A stretch of 64,000 nt of DNA from Schumannella sp. 10F1B-5-1 (GCF_006517535.1 NZ_VHQH01000001.1:284113-348112), one strand, 5' to 3'. Shown: positions 16,183-26,204, counted from the stretch's first letter. The notes: generated from the letters alone by a model not told the origin. Made by a program: numbers and translations.

Positions 16183-17559
16183 ATGTCCCACTCCACCCCG
16201 AACGCCGACACCCCCGCCACGGCCGGCGCGGCCGGCGCGGCCGCGAACACGGCGCCCGCATCCAGCGCCGCCGCGAACGCCGCGCCCGCATCCGGCACCG
16301 CCCCCGGCGCCGCGTCGCCCGCCGGAACGACCCCCACCGCATCCACGCGCAAGCCCCGCGTGCCCGCCTGGCGCAACGCGGTCTTCGCGATCTTCGCCGT
16401 CAACGGCTTCGCGATGGCGACCTGGGTCGCGCGCATCCCGGCCGTGCGCGACGACCTCGGCATCGACCCGGCGCGGGTCGGCATCCTGATCGCGGGGCTC
16501 TCGGCCGGCGCGATCGTCGGCCTCATCCTGTCGAGTCACGTGCTCGCCCTGCTCGGCGGACGCCGCTCGCTGCACATCGCCCTGGTCGTGCAGGCGATCG
16601 GGCTCGTGATCATCGGGCTCGGGGCCGAGGCGCTCGCGTCGTTCCCGGTCGCGTTCGCCGGGCTCATCGTGTTCGGCTTCAGCTCGTCGATCTGCGACGT
16701 GGGCATGAACGTCGAGGGCTCGCTCGTCGAGCACCGCGAGAAGCGCACGCTGCTGCCGCTCATGCACGCCGCCTGGAGCCTCGGCACCGTCACCGGCGGC
16801 GCGGTCGCGGCGCTCGTCGCGCAGTTCGACGTCGTGCTGTCGGTGCACCTCAGCGTCGCCGCCGTGCTCGTCGCGATCGGCGGACTCGTGCTGCCGCGCT
16901 TCGTGCCGAAGCACCACGAGAACCCGACGGGCGAGGAGACGAAGCCCACGACGATGCGCGACCGCCTGTCGATCTGGCTCGAGCCGCGCACCCTGCTGAT
17001 CGGACTCATCCTGCTCGGCATGGCCTTCGCTGAGGGCAGCGCCAACGACTGGCTGGCGCTCGCGATGGTCGACGACCGCGGCCTCGACCACGCCGAGGGC
17101 GCCGCGATGTTCACGATCTTCACGGTCGCGATGACGATCGGCCGCGTCGGCGGCACCGTCGCCGTCAACCGCATCGGGCGCGTGCCCGCCCTGATCGGCT
17201 CGGCGGTGTTCGCGATCGTCGGTCTCGTGACCGTCATCCTGATCGACAACCCGGTCACGACGATCGTCGGCATCGTGCTCTGGGGCATCGGCGCCTCGCT
17301 CGGCTTCCCGCTCGGGATGTCCGCGGCCGCCGACGACCCGGCGAAGGCCGCCGCGCGCGTGAGCGCCGTCGCGACCGTCGGCTACGCGGCGTTCCTGGTC
17401 GGCCCGCCCGTCATCGGCATCATCGGCGACTCGATCGGACTGCTCAACGCGCTGCTCGTCGTCGTCGGACTCATCGCGATCGCCGGCTTCGCCTCGCCGG
17501 CCGCGCGCGAGTCGGGCGTGCGGGCGCGCGCGGCGAAGGAGTCGACGCCGAAGGGGTGA
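16183..17559 (+). CDS. MFS transporter under LacI control
   Basis: A 458-residue major facilitator with about 12 membrane segments. A roughly 55-residue N-terminal Ala/Thr/Pro-rich tail precedes the first segment (AVFAIFAVNGFAMATWVARIPAVRDDLG). That stretch is typical of the MFS group that includes YbjJ and fucose-permease-like carriers. LGMSAAADDPAKAAARVSAVATVGYAAFLVGPPVIG near the end is also characteristic of that group. A CGGAG ribosome site lies about 8 nt before the ATG. The divergent LacI gene and the shared tandem operator suggest ligand-induced expression. The substrate is unknown. Confidence 0.9.
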   Translation: MSHSTPNADTPATAGAAGAAANTAPASSAAANAAPASGTAPGAASPAGTTPTASTRKPRVPAWRNAVFAIFAVNGFAMATWVARIPAVRDDLGIDPARVGILIAGLSAGAIVGLILSSHVLALLGGRRSLHIALVVQAIGLVIIGLGAEALASFPVAFAGLIVFGFSSSICDVGMNVEGSLVEHREKRTLLPLMHAAWSLGTVTGGAVAALVAQFDVVLSVHLSVAAVLVAIGGLVLPRFVPKHHENPTGEETKPTTMRDRLSIWLEPRTLLIGLILLGMAFAEGSANDWLALAMVDDRGLDHAEGAAMFTIFTVAMTIGRVGGTVAVNRIGRVPALIGSAVFAIVGLVTVILIDNPVTTIVGIVLWGIGASLGFPLGMSAAADDPAKAAARVSAVATVGYAAFLVGPPVIGIIGDSIGLLNALLVVVGLIAIAGFASPAARESGVRARAAKESTPKG

Positions 17560-17680
17560 TGCGCGGTCGGGCCCGACGCGGGCGGCGACACGCGTTCGCG
17601 GGGGATGAGTTCCGCTCGGCGACGTGATCCACTGACCGGGCGAGTGGATGCGCCACCCGCGTCGCGAGAGAGCCGTCGCC

Positions 17681-18499
17681 ATGAGCATGCCGCCGTCGGA
17701 GCAGTCCGGTCCGCCGTATCTTCCGCCCGAGGGCATGCCGCCCGCACCTCAGCCGGGATACGGCCCGCCTGCCGCGCAGCCGGGGTACGGCCCGCCAGCC
17801 GCGCAGCCGGAGTCCGCGCCGCCGACACCGCAGCATCCCGGCCCCGCCATCAGCTTCCCTCAGCACCAGCCCGACCCGGCCGCCCCGCCGCTGCGCATCT
17901 CCTTCGGCGGATCGGCCACGCTCATCCTGATCACCGGCATCGTGTGCGCGGCCCTCGCGCTGCTGTGCCTGCCGCAGGTCGTGCTCGCCTTCGTGCAGGG
18001 TGAGATCGGCGCGGGCATCGCGTTCACCGTCGTCGCGCTGCTCGTCGCCGGCTTCGGCGCGATGTGCCTGCTGAGCGTGCGCAACGTCCGCAACGCCGGA
18101 CTCGAGATCGGCGCCGCCGGCATCAGCGCGACCCTGCGCGGACGCACCGCCCAGATCGGCTGGAACGAGATCAGCCAGGTCGGCATCTCGATCGTGTCGT
18201 CGGGATGGGACGGCCCCGGCGCGCCGCCGATCCCGACCGGCACGCGCGGCCGCTCGGTCGTGCGCCTGCGCCTCGCCGGCGTCGTGCCCGGCTTCGCGAA
18301 CCGGCCCGAGCTCGCCTTCCTCGCCACGGGCGACGAGCCCGCGCCCTACACGCACAAGCTGCCGCTGCTGACGGGTGCGGTGATGACGGATGCGCGCTTC
18401 GCCAACGTCGACCCGGCCGCGCAGGCGCTCGCCTACTTCGGCGGCGCGCGCTTCACCGGCGTCGAGCACCGCCGCGGGATCGTCGGCCGCTACACCTGA
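17681..18499 (+). CDS. Pro-rich membrane protein with PH-like domain
   Basis: A 272-residue protein of unknown function. The first 65 residues are rich in Pro, Gln and Gly with two near-identical units (QPGYGPPAA). Two membrane segments follow (roughly residues 84-106 and 113-135), then a soluble part with IGAAGISATLRGRTAQIGWNEISQVGIS, which reads like a bacterial PH-type domain. The ATG at 17681 has a weak GAGAG site; an in-frame ATG 11 codons earlier is possible. It follows the MFS gene in the same direction, but the 121-nt gap makes a shared transcript uncertain. Confidence 0.7.
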   Translation: MSMPPSEQSGPPYLPPEGMPPAPQPGYGPPAAQPGYGPPAAQPESAPPTPQHPGPAISFPQHQPDPAAPPLRISFGGSATLILITGIVCAALALLCLPQVVLAFVQGEIGAGIAFTVVALLVAGFGAMCLLSVRNVRNAGLEIGAAGISATLRGRTAQIGWNEISQVGISIVSSGWDGPGAPPIPTGTRGRSVVRLRLAGVVPGFANRPELAFLATGDEPAPYTHKLPLLTGAVMTDARFANVDPAAQALAYFGGARFTGVEHRRGIVGRYT

Positions 18500-18579
18500 G
18501 CGGCACGCACGCCGGCACGGCACGACGCACCCGCATGACGGCACGCCCGAGCCGCGCATCCACTCGCCCGACCGATGCC

Positions 18580-18591
18580 TAGACTCGTCGG
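18580..18591 (+). promoter_or_regulatory. Leaderless promoter -10 box, nucS
   Basis: TAGACT at 18580-18585, 6 nt, then GTG at 18592. Confidence 0.55.
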
Positions 18592-19287
18592 GTGCGTCTC
18601 GTCGTTGCCCGCTGCTCGGTCGACTACGCCGGCCGTCTCAGCGCCCACCTCCCGCTCGCGACCCGCCTGCTGCTGCTCAAGAGCGACGGCAGCGTGCTCG
18701 TGCACAGCGACTCGCTGAGCTACAAGCCGCTGAACTGGATGAGCCCACCCTGCGCGCTCACCACCGAGGAGGTCGACGAGGAGCGCTCCGCCGCCGGAGT
18801 CACCGAGATCTGGCGCGTCACCCACGCGAAGACGGCCGACCTGCTGGTGATCTCGATCCACGAGATCCTGCACGACTCGCAGCACGACCTCGGTGTCGAC
18901 CCCGGACTGCAGAAGGACGGCGTCGAAGCCGACCTGCAGCGCCTGCTCGCCGACCAGATCGAGCTGCTCGGCGACGGGCACACGCTCGTGCGCCGCGAGT
19001 ACATGACCGCGATCGGGCCGGTCGACATCCTGGCCCGGGATGCGGCGGGCGCCTCGGTCGCCGTCGAGATCAAGCGCCGCGGCGACATCGACGGGGTCGA
19101 GCAGCTCACCCGCTACCTCGAGCTGATGAACCGCGACCCGCTGCTCGCGCCGGTCGCCGGCGTCTTCGCCGCGCAGGAGATCAAGCCGCAGGCGCGCGTG
19201 CTGGCCGAGGATCGCGGTATCCGCTGCCTGCTGCTCGACTACGACGCCATGCGCGGACTCGACGACCACCTCGCGCGCCTGTTCTGA
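18592..19287 (+). CDS. nucS: Mismatch-specific endonuclease NucS (EndoMS)
   Basis: NucS cuts both strands at G-T, G-G and T-T mismatches and replaces MutS/MutL repair in most Actinobacteria. The 231-residue protein begins [20 protein letters not shown]. It has the RecB-like nuclease core: [15 protein letters not shown] with the catalytic Asp, then [17 protein letters not shown] with the E-x-K pair, and [12 protein letters not shown]. The C-terminus ends [10 protein letters not shown], compatible with a sliding-clamp-binding tail. The GTG start lies 6 nt after TAGACT. Confidence 0.96.
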   Translation: MRLVVARCSVDYAGRLSAHLPLATRLLLLKSDGSVLVHSDSLSYKPLNWMSPPCALTTEEVDEERSAAGVTEIWRVTHAKTADLLVISIHEILHDSQHDLGVDPGLQKDGVEADLQRLLADQIELLGDGHTLVRREYMTAIGPVDILARDAAGASVAVEIKRRGDIDGVEQLTRYLELMNRDPLLAPVAGVFAAQEIKPQARVLAEDRGIRCLLLDYDAMRGLDDHLARLF

Positions 19288-19389
19288 CGCGGACGCGGCG
19301 GGGTGCGTCGCGCCGGGCCCGCGATACGCCATGTCGGCCGACTCTGGTTCGAGGGGCACTGCGCACCGATCCGCTCGTCGCACCCCGCG

Positions 19390-19401
19390 TAGCCTGACGT
19401 C
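19390..19401 (+). promoter_or_regulatory. Leaderless promoter -10 box, DUF427 gene
   Basis: TAGCCT at 19390-19395, 6 nt, then ATG at 19402. Confidence 0.55.
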
Positions 19402-19896
19402 ATGCGCCCCACCCCCGAGAAGCCCGGGCCCGGCCAGGAGTCGGTCTGGGACTACCCGCGTCCGCCGCGTGTCGAGGCCGTCGACCGTCGCGTGACGATC
19501 GACCTCGGCGGCGAGCGCATCGTCGACACGCGCGATGTCGTGCGCGTGCTCGAGACGAGCCACCCGCCGGTCTACTACGTGCGCATCTCCGATCTGGCCG
19601 ACAGCGTCGTGCAGCCTGCCGAGGGCGCGTCGATGTGCGAGTTCAAGGGACGAGCGCGCTACTTCACCCTCACGGCCGGCGGCGTCACGGCTGAGCGCGT
19701 CGCGTGGAACTACCCGACCCCGTTCCCCGGCTACGAGGCGCTGGCCGACCGCGTCGCGATCTACCCCGCGCCCATGGATGCGTGCACGGTCGACGGCGAG
19801 ACGGTCATCCCCCAGCCGGGCGGCTTCTACGGCGGGTGGATCACGTCCGACGTGGCCGGCCCCTTCAAGGGCGCCCCCGGCTCGATGGGGTGGTGA
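19402..19896 (+). CDS. DUF427 domain protein
   Basis: A 164-residue soluble protein of the DUF427 family. The family hallmarks are ESVWDYPRPPRVE near the start, SHPPVYYVRISDL, MCEFKGRARYFTL, and VAIYPAPMDACTVDGETV followed by GGFYGGWITSDVAGPFKG. No enzymatic role is established; the compact beta fold is known only from structures of relatives. The ATG lies 6 nt after a TAGCCT box without a ribosome site. It stands alone between nucS and the HAD phosphatase. Confidence 0.9.
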   Translation: MRPTPEKPGPGQESVWDYPRPPRVEAVDRRVTIDLGGERIVDTRDVVRVLETSHPPVYYVRISDLADSVVQPAEGASMCEFKGRARYFTLTAGGVTAERVAWNYPTPFPGYEALADRVAIYPAPMDACTVDGETVIPQPGGFYGGWITSDVAGPFKGAPGSMGW

Positions 19897-19915
19897 GCGC
19901 GGCGGCGACGGTCCT

Positions 19916-19979
19916 CGTTGCGGATGAGGGGCACGTCCGAGCCGCAATCGGGCTCGGCGTCTCACCTCATCCGAAACGC
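19916..19979. repeat. Family D palindromic repeat, copy 1
   Basis: Arms around CGGATGAGG and CCTCATCCG, with an inner GAGCC-n7-GGCTC hairpin. Same two-level plan as the copies at 28084 and 52681. Confidence 0.7.
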
Positions 19980-20090
19980 GGAACGCGGAACGCGGAACGC
20001 TGCGAGCCCGAGCCGCGTCGGCGCCGCGCATCCACGACCCCGGCTCGGGGGCAGGAGCCGTTCACCCGCGCGGCCTAGCCTGGAGGGGCT

Positions 20091-20768
20091 ATGAGCTCCT
20101 CGTCCTACACCGCCGTGCTGTTCGACCTCGACGGCACGATCGCCGACTCGGCGCCCGGCATCATCGCCTCGCTCGCGTACACCTACGAGCAGCTCGGGCG
20201 TCCGGTGCCGACGCCGGCCGAGCTCATGAAGTGGGTGGGGCCGCCGATCCTCGACTCGTTCCGCGAGTTCATGGGGCTGGATGAGGCCGGCGCCCAGGCC
20301 GCGCTCGCGATCTACCGCCCGCACTACATCGCGCACGGCGTGAACGACGCGTCGATGTTCCCCGGCGTCGACCGGGTGCTGCGCGCGATCAAGGCCGCCG
20401 GACTGCCGCTGTCGCTCGCGACGTCGAAGCCCGAGGGGCCGGCGACCACGATCCTCGAGAGCTTCGGCATCGCCGACCTGTTCGACGAGATCACCGGAGC
20501 CAGCGCCGACGAGACCCGCAGCGCGAAGGCGGATGTGGTCGAGGAGGCCCTGCGTCGCCTGCGCGCCGACGGCGCCGACCTCAGCGCGCCGGTGCTGATC
20601 GGCGACCGCGAGCACGACATCGAGGGCGCCGCCGAGCACGGCGTGCCGACCATCCTGGTCACGTGGGGATACGGCGCCCCGGCCGAGCAGGCGGGCGCGG
20701 TCGCGGTCGTCGACGACGCGGATGCACTGCTCACCGCCCTCGGACTCGCCGCCGACCGCGCGGCCTGA
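20091..20768 (+). CDS. HAD superfamily hydrolase (phosphoglycolate phosphatase-like)
   Basis: A 225-residue phosphatase. Motif I is LFDLDGTIADS, motif II is SLATSKPEG, and motif IV is VLIGDREHDIEGA; the Lys of motif III lies in SAKADVVEEAL. The helical cap after motif I has YEQLGRPVPTPAELMKWVGPPI as in Gph and PpaX-type enzymes. Substrate may be phosphoglycolate or a similar small phosphoester. A TAGCCT box lies 9 nt before the ATG with GGAGGGG between them, so this start may use a very short leader. Confidence 0.9.
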   Translation: MSSSSYTAVLFDLDGTIADSAPGIIASLAYTYEQLGRPVPTPAELMKWVGPPILDSFREFMGLDEAGAQAALAIYRPHYIAHGVNDASMFPGVDRVLRAIKAAGLPLSLATSKPEGPATTILESFGIADLFDEITGASADETRSAKADVVEEALRRLRADGADLSAPVLIGDREHDIEGAAEHGVPTILVTWGYGAPAEQAGAVAVVDDADALLTALGLAADRAA

Positions 20769-20925
20769 GCGGGTGACGCCAAGGCGCGGCCCGAGCGAGG
20801 CGGCGCGGCCCGAGCGAGGCGGGGCGGGATGAGCGGCGGGGGCCTGACCGGGTGGCGCTGCCCGCAGGACCGCCGATCCCATCGACCACCAGTCGCCGAT
20901 CCTGCCGATTCTCCCGCCACTCCCC

Positions 20926-20999
20926 CGACGCAACTCAGGAGATCTGCGCTCAGGTGGGGCGCGCGCCGCATCGCGCGACGATCCTCCTGAGTTGCGTCG
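20926..20999. repeat. Family B palindromic repeat, copy 3
   Basis: Perfect 15-bp arms CGACGCAACTCAGGA and TCCTGAGTTGCGTCG enclose 44 nt. It lies between two genes that point at each other. Confidence 0.8.
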
Positions 21000-21014
21000 C
21001 GCTCCCGCGGTGCG

Positions 21015-21245
21015 TCAGGCGGCGGGGGACGCGCCGGGCACCGGGCAGTGCAGGCGCGTCGGCGTGTGCCCGTCGGTGGAGCGCTCGATCTCGTGACCGC
21101 TCATCGCCTGCCCGCAGAGGGGGCAGATCGCGGGCGGCGGCGCGTCCGTGCGCTCGCCGCCGCGCCCGGGCCCGAGCTGCGCCGGCCCGAGGTACGGGTA
21201 CAGGGCCTTGTTCAGGCGGTCCCACCAGCGCGTTCTCTCGGCCAT
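21015..21245 (-). CDS. Small protein with CPxCG-type zinc-binding motif
   Basis: A 76-residue protein with CPLCG (C41, C44) and a later H66-C67 pair, a possible zinc site. The N-terminal half has RTRWWDRLNKALYPYLGPAQLG, repeated in many actinobacterial small proteins but of unknown role. It is divergent from an OhrR-type regulator. The ATG lies 6 nt after TACACT, which overlaps the GTTAGT-n2-ACTAAC palindrome, so the regulator probably controls it. Confidence 0.6.
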   Translation of the reverse strand: MAERTRWWDRLNKALYPYLGPAQLGPGRGGERTDAPPPAICPLCGQAMSGHEIERSTDGHTPTRLHCPVPGASPAA

Positions 21246-21248
21246 ATC

Positions 21249-21262
21249 GTTAGTGTACTAAC
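21249..21262. promoter_or_regulatory. Candidate OhrR/MarR operator between divergent promoters
   Basis: GTTAGTGTACTAAC, a perfect 6-bp inverted repeat with a 2-nt spacer. It overlaps the minus-strand TACACT box (21252-21257) and lies 12 nt before the plus-strand TATGCT box (21274-21279), each spaced 6 nt from its ATG. Confidence 0.65.
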
Positions 21263-21285
21263 TATTCGGGCACTATGCTGGCGAC

Positions 21286-21822
21286 ATGGATGCGCGACCC
21301 GACGACGACCGAGATGGCGACGCATCCACGGCTCGTCCCGTCGGCGCAAGCGGTCCCGCATCCACCGCTCCGACCGCATCCACGCCCTCGCTCGTCGACG
21401 ACCCGCTCGCGCTCGACCGCCAGCTCTGCTTCGCGCTCGTCGCGACCGCCCGCAGCGTGGTGTCGGTCTACACGCCGGTGCTCGAGCCGATGGGACTGAC
21501 GCACCCGCAGTACCTCGTGATGCTCGCGCTCTGGGAGCGCAGCCCGCGCACCCTGCGTGACCTCGCCGCGACGCTGCGTCTCGAGTCGGCGACGCTGAGT
21601 CCGCTCGTGAAGCGCCTCGAGGCGGCCGGACTGGTCGAGCGCCGCCGCGACCCCGCCGACGAGCGCGCGCTCGCGGTGTCGCTCACCGACGCCGGCGTCG
21701 CGCTGCGCCGCGAGGCCGAGAAGGTTCCGGGGCAGGTCGTCGAGCGGCTCGGCATGAGCGTCGAGCAGCTGACCGACGTGCGGGATGCGCTGACCGGGCT
21801 GCTCGCGGGCATCGAGCGCTGA
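21286..21822 (+). CDS. OhrR-like MarR family redox regulator
   Basis: A 178-residue repressor. LDRQLCFALVATARSV places C48 at the peroxide-sensing cysteine of OhrR. THPQYLVMLALWE, the winged helix LRDLAATLRLESATLSPLVKRLEAAGLVERRRDPADERALAVSLT and EKVPGQVVERLG all match the OhrR group. Usually OhrR sits beside an organic hydroperoxide reductase (ohr); here the divergent gene is instead a small zinc-motif protein. The ATG lies 6 nt after TATGCT. A 36-residue Ala/Ser/Thr/Pro-rich N-terminal tail is extra. Confidence 0.88.
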   Translation: MDARPDDDRDGDASTARPVGASGPASTAPTASTPSLVDDPLALDRQLCFALVATARSVVSVYTPVLEPMGLTHPQYLVMLALWERSPRTLRDLAATLRLESATLSPLVKRLEAAGLVERRRDPADERALAVSLTDAGVALRREAEKVPGQVVERLGMSVEQLTDVRDALTGLLAGIER

Positions 21823-21882
21823 CGCGGGTCGGCGCGGGCGTCGCGACGGCTCGGCGCCGGCATCGCAGCAGACTCGTCGTTC

Positions 21883-21949
21883 GCAACTCAGGACCGGATG
21901 CCGGATCTGCCACGGAATCGGCGGATTCGGCCCATCGATGCTGAGTTGC
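21883..21949. repeat. Family B palindromic repeat, copy 4
   Basis: GCAACTCAG at the left and CTGAGTTGC at the right, with an inner repeat around GGAATCGGCGGATTC. It lies between converging genes. Confidence 0.75.
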
Positions 21950-21973
21950 CGAGGGCCGGACCCTGAATCGGGG

Positions 21974-23214
<1,241 letters not shown>

Positions 23215-23218
<4 letters not shown>

Positions 23219-23772
23219 CGCCCCGAGCCTGCCGCATCGGACGGCGCGGCGAGCGCCCGCAGCGCCCGATCCTCGACCGGGATGCGGAAGCCGAGCAGCA
23301 GAACCGCGTTCAGCACCGTGAACGCGAGCGCCGTGATCCAGGCGGTGTGCACGAGCGGCAGCGCCACGCCCTCGACCACGACGACGAGGTAGTTGGGATG
23401 CGGCAGCCACGCCCAGCGATACGGCCCGCGCCGCACGCGCTCGGCTCCGGGCACCACGATCACGCGGGTGTTCCACTGGGCGCCGAGGCTCGCGATGATC
23501 CAGAGCCGGGCCGCCTGACACGCGACGGCGATCGCGAGCATCGGCCATCCCAGCCCCGGGATGAACGGACGATCCAGCGCCCACACCTCGACCACCGCGC
23601 CGAGGAGCAGGGCCGTGTGCAGCGCGACCATCCACGGGAAGTGCCGTCGCCCGTGCTCGACCCCGCTGCGCGCGAAGGCGGCCGTCGCGTTGCGGCGCGA
23701 GATGCGCAGCTCGTTGATCCGCTCGACGCCGGTCGCGACGACGAAGACGGTGAACAGGATGGCGCTGGTCAC
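23215..23772 (-). CDS. Isoprenylcysteine carboxyl methyltransferase-like membrane protein
   Basis: A 185-residue membrane protein with about four hydrophobic segments. RRGPYRWAWLPHPNYLVVVVEGVALPL is the hallmark of ICMT/phospholipid N-methyltransferase-type enzymes that bind SAM. It starts inside the end of the type III PKS gene (overlap 4 nt) and overlaps the FAD gene, so all three are co-translated. By analogy with srsB of the Streptomyces phenolic-lipid operon it may O-methylate an alkylresorcinol-type product. That role is inferred. Confidence 0.85.
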
Positions 23773-24983
23773 GCGGCGCCCCCGGCATCGACCCCGACAG
23801 CGCCGACCTCACCCACAGCGCCGGCCGTGACGCCCCCGCCCCACCGCAGCAGCACGATCTCGCTCGTGACGCCGGGCCCGAGCGCGAACAGCAGCCCCCA
23901 GGTTCCGGGCGGCTGCGACGGCGTGCGGGCGAGCACGTGCAGCACGGATGCCGACGACAGGTTGCCGCTCTCGGCGAGCGACTGCCACGCGGTGTCGAGC
24001 GCTCCGTCGGGCAGCTCGAGCGCCGCCGCGAACGCCTCGAGCACCCGCGGACCGCCCGCGTGCGCGACCCACGACCCCACGTCGGCGCGGGTGAGGGCAT
24101 TGCGGGTGAGCAGCGCATCCACGTCGGCGGCGAAGTTCGCGTCGATCGCCCCCGCGACCTCGGCGGTGAGCACGATGCGGAAGCCCGTGCCGCCCAGATC
24201 GAAGCCGAGCACGCCCTCGCTGTCGGGGTAGAGGCTGCTGAGGGTGTCGACGATCTCCATGCCGCCGCCCGCAAATGCTCCCGCGCCGGCATCAGCGCCG
24301 CCGCCCGCGCCTGCTCCCGCGTCGGCGACGCCACCGCTCGCACGCGCCCCCGCAACGGCCAGTGGATGCGCATCCCCCACCACCACGACCGCCGCCGCCC
24401 CGTCGCCGAACAGCCCCGTCGCGACCGCGTTCGCGACGCTGCGGTCGTCGCGCTGCAGCGTGAGCGAGCACAGCTCGACCGCGAGCACGACGGCGACCCC
24501 GTCGGGATGCCCGGCCAGGTAGTCGTGCACGCGAGCGAGCCCGGCGGCGCCGGCGACGCATCCCAGCCCGAACGACGGGATGCGCTTCAGCTCGCGTCGG
24601 AACCCGAGCCGCCCGGCCAGCAGCGCGTCGATCGACGGCGCCGCCGCGCCCGTCACCGAGGTGAAGAAGAAGTGGTCGACGTCGCCCGGCGCGAGTCCGG
24701 CCTGCGCGAGCGCGGCGCGCACGGCCCCCTCCCCCAGGTCGGCTCCGGCATCCCGCCACACGCGGTTGGCCTCGTCGAAGTCGAGGTCGGCGTAGCGCGC
24801 GAGCGGCAGCACGGTGCTGCGGCGATGGATGCGCGTGCCCGCGTGCATCCGCTCGAACACCGCCCGCTCGCGCCGCAGCTCGGGCGCGTCGAGCCCGAGC
24901 GCGCGCACCAGCTCGGCCGTGATCTCGCCCTGCGCCGCCGAGTGCGGCGGCAGGACCGGGGCGACGGCCACGATGCGCGACAT
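23769..24983 (-). CDS. Type III polyketide synthase (chalcone/stilbene synthase family)
   Basis: A 404-residue synthase. The catalytic triad is Cys142 in SFGLGCVAGAAGL, His308 in WVAHAGGP and Asn341 in ESGNLSSASVL; LFGDGAAAVVV is also typical. It should extend an acyl starter with malonyl-CoA and cyclise the chain, giving pyrones or alkylresorcinols. A Gly/Ala/Asp-rich stretch of about 28 residues (214-241) is an unusual insertion in the fold. It is first of a tightly coupled three-gene set with an ICMT-like methyltransferase and an FAD enzyme. CACGAT lies 6 nt before the ATG. Confidence 0.93.
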   Translation of the reverse strand: MSRIVAVAPVLPPHSAAQGEITAELVRALGLDAPELRRERAVFERMHAGTRIHRRSTVLPLARYADLDFDEANRVWRDAGADLGEGAVRAALAQAGLAPGDVDHFFFTSVTGAAAPSIDALLAGRLGFRRELKRIPSFGLGCVAGAAGLARVHDYLAGHPDGVAVVLAVELCSLTLQRDDRSVANAVATGLFGDGAAAVVVVGDAHPLAVAGARASGGVADAGAGAGGGADAGAGAFAGGGMEIVDTLSSLYPDSEGVLGFDLGGTGFRIVLTAEVAGAIDANFAADVDALLTRNALTRADVGSWVAHAGGPRVLEAFAAALELPDGALDTAWQSLAESGNLSSASVLHVLARTPSQPPGTWGLLFALGPGVTSEIVLLRWGGGVTAGAVGEVGAVGVDAGGAA

Positions 24984-25155
24984 GGCGCCATCGTGTCAGC
25001 GGCGCGCGACCGGATGCGCGCGCGGGCCGCGCTGCACGGGCGAAGCACAGGATCGCGGGGCGGCGCGATCGGTGCCGCGGCGGTGCCGAGCGCCCGCCCA
25101 GAACTGGGGCCGCGCCGGGCAGCCCTGCCCATCGCCCGCCGGAGCGGATCGGCGC

Positions 25156-25167
25156 TAGCGTGACCGC
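25156..25167 (+). promoter_or_regulatory. Leaderless promoter -10 box, 93-residue protein
   Basis: TAGCGT at 25156-25161, 6 nt, then GTG at 25168. Confidence 0.55.
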
Positions 25168-25449
25168 GTGATCCTCAACTTCTATGTCGGCGTCAACGAG
25201 GTGCACCTCGTCAGCTTCAGCTTCGACAAGATGTGGGGCGGCACGATGATCACGGTCGACGGCGTGCCGATCATCCAGCAGACGCGCCTGTTCGGCGGGC
25301 TCGTCGCCCAGTGGGACCTCGTGGTCGGCGTGAACGAACCCCACGCGGTGCACATCGAGAAGCACCGCCCGGTCTTCATGGCCGGATTCCGCGCGCAGCC
25401 GGTCTACGCCTGGGTCGACGGCGTGCTGGTCGCGCAGGGCGAGGTCTGA
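25168..25449 (+). CDS. Uncharacterised 93-residue protein
   Basis: A small protein I do not recognise. It alternates hydrophobic and polar residues (MILNFYVGVNEVHLVSFSF, then ITVDGVPIIQQTRLF), which suggests a beta-rich fold; no membrane segment, signal or metal motif is obvious. The GNxx-like phrase VGVNEVHLV near the start recurs in variant form as VGVNEPHAVHIE, so it may contain an internal duplication. The GTG start is supported by a TAGCGT box 6 nt upstream. It converges with the TetR gene, 7 nt apart. Confidence 0.65.
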   Translation: MILNFYVGVNEVHLVSFSFDKMWGGTMITVDGVPIIQQTRLFGGLVAQWDLVVGVNEPHAVHIEKHRPVFMAGFRAQPVYAWVDGVLVAQGEV

Positions 25450-25456
25450 CCCAGGC

Positions 25457-26191
25457 CTACCAGCGCTCGTCGGCGCGCGGGACGACGCCGGCCACCGCAT
25501 CCAGGTCGGGGAAGCAGAGGGCGAGCAGCTCGTCGGCCTCGCCGGTGCCGTCGGTGTCGACCATGCGCAACCCGATGAGGGTGTTGAGCAGCATGCCGTA
25601 GGAGAGGAAGCTCTTGCCGAACTCGGCGTCGAAGCCGGCGTCTTCGCGGATGAAGCGCCAGATGCGCCCGAACGACGCGCGCGCGACGGGTCCGATCGCG
25701 GGGTCGCCGCCGCGCAGGAAGGCGTGCTGCATCGTGAGGTGCAGTCCGCGCTCCTGCAGCAGGCGCAGGTAGGCGACGCTCATCGCCTCCTTGCGGGCGT
25801 GGGTGCGCTGCTCATCGGTCGCGCCGACGGGCAGCGCGGCGTCGGCCTCGTCGAGGGCGGCGCGGAAGTCGACCTCGAGACGATCGGCGACCGACTCCAT
25901 CGCGGCCATGAACAGGCCCTGCTTCGAGCCGAACATGCGCACCACGTAGGCCTGGCTGACGCCGGCCGCCTGGGCGAGGTCGTCGGTGGTCGCGCCGTCG
26001 TAGCCCTTCGCGCCGAACACGGCGATCGAGGCGGCGAGGATCTGCGCGCGGCGCTCCTCCGAGCTCATGCGGGCGGGGCGGGCGCCGTCGGCGACGACGC
26101 CGGCACCGGCGCCGCCGGCTCGACCCGCGCCGTCGAGATCGGTGGATGCGCGGCCGGCGCCGGCCGTTCGAGACGAGTTCCGCGGGCTCAT
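25457..26191 (-). CDS. TetR family regulator
   Basis: A 244-residue repressor. After a roughly 43-residue Ala/Gly-rich tail comes the TetR helix-turn-helix (RRAQILAASIAVFGAKGYDGATTDDLAQAAGVSQAYVVRMFGSKQGLF). The rest is a helical ligand domain. The ATG at 26191 is supported by TAACCT 7 nt upstream; an internal ATG (MSSEERRAQ) is a shorter alternative. It is divergent from a DHA2 drug exporter and probably represses it by binding in the 168-nt gap. Confidence 0.9.
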   Translation of the reverse strand: MSPRNSSRTAGAGRASTDLDGAGRAGGAGAGVVADGARPARMSSEERRAQILAASIAVFGAKGYDGATTDDLAQAAGVSQAYVVRMFGSKQGLFMAAMESVADRLEVDFRAALDEADAALPVGATDEQRTHARKEAMSVAYLRLLQERGLHLTMQHAFLRGGDPAIGPVARASFGRIWRFIREDAGFDAEFGKSFLSYGMLLNTLIGLRMVDTDGTGEADELLALCFPDLDAVAGVVPRADERW

Positions 26192-26204
26192 GTTGACAAG
26201 GTTA
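26192..26204 (-). promoter_or_regulatory. Leaderless promoter -10 box, tetR
   Basis: On the minus strand TAACCT, then TGTCAAC (7 nt), then ATG at 26191. It overlaps the plus-strand -35 hexamer of the divergent promoter. Confidence 0.45.
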
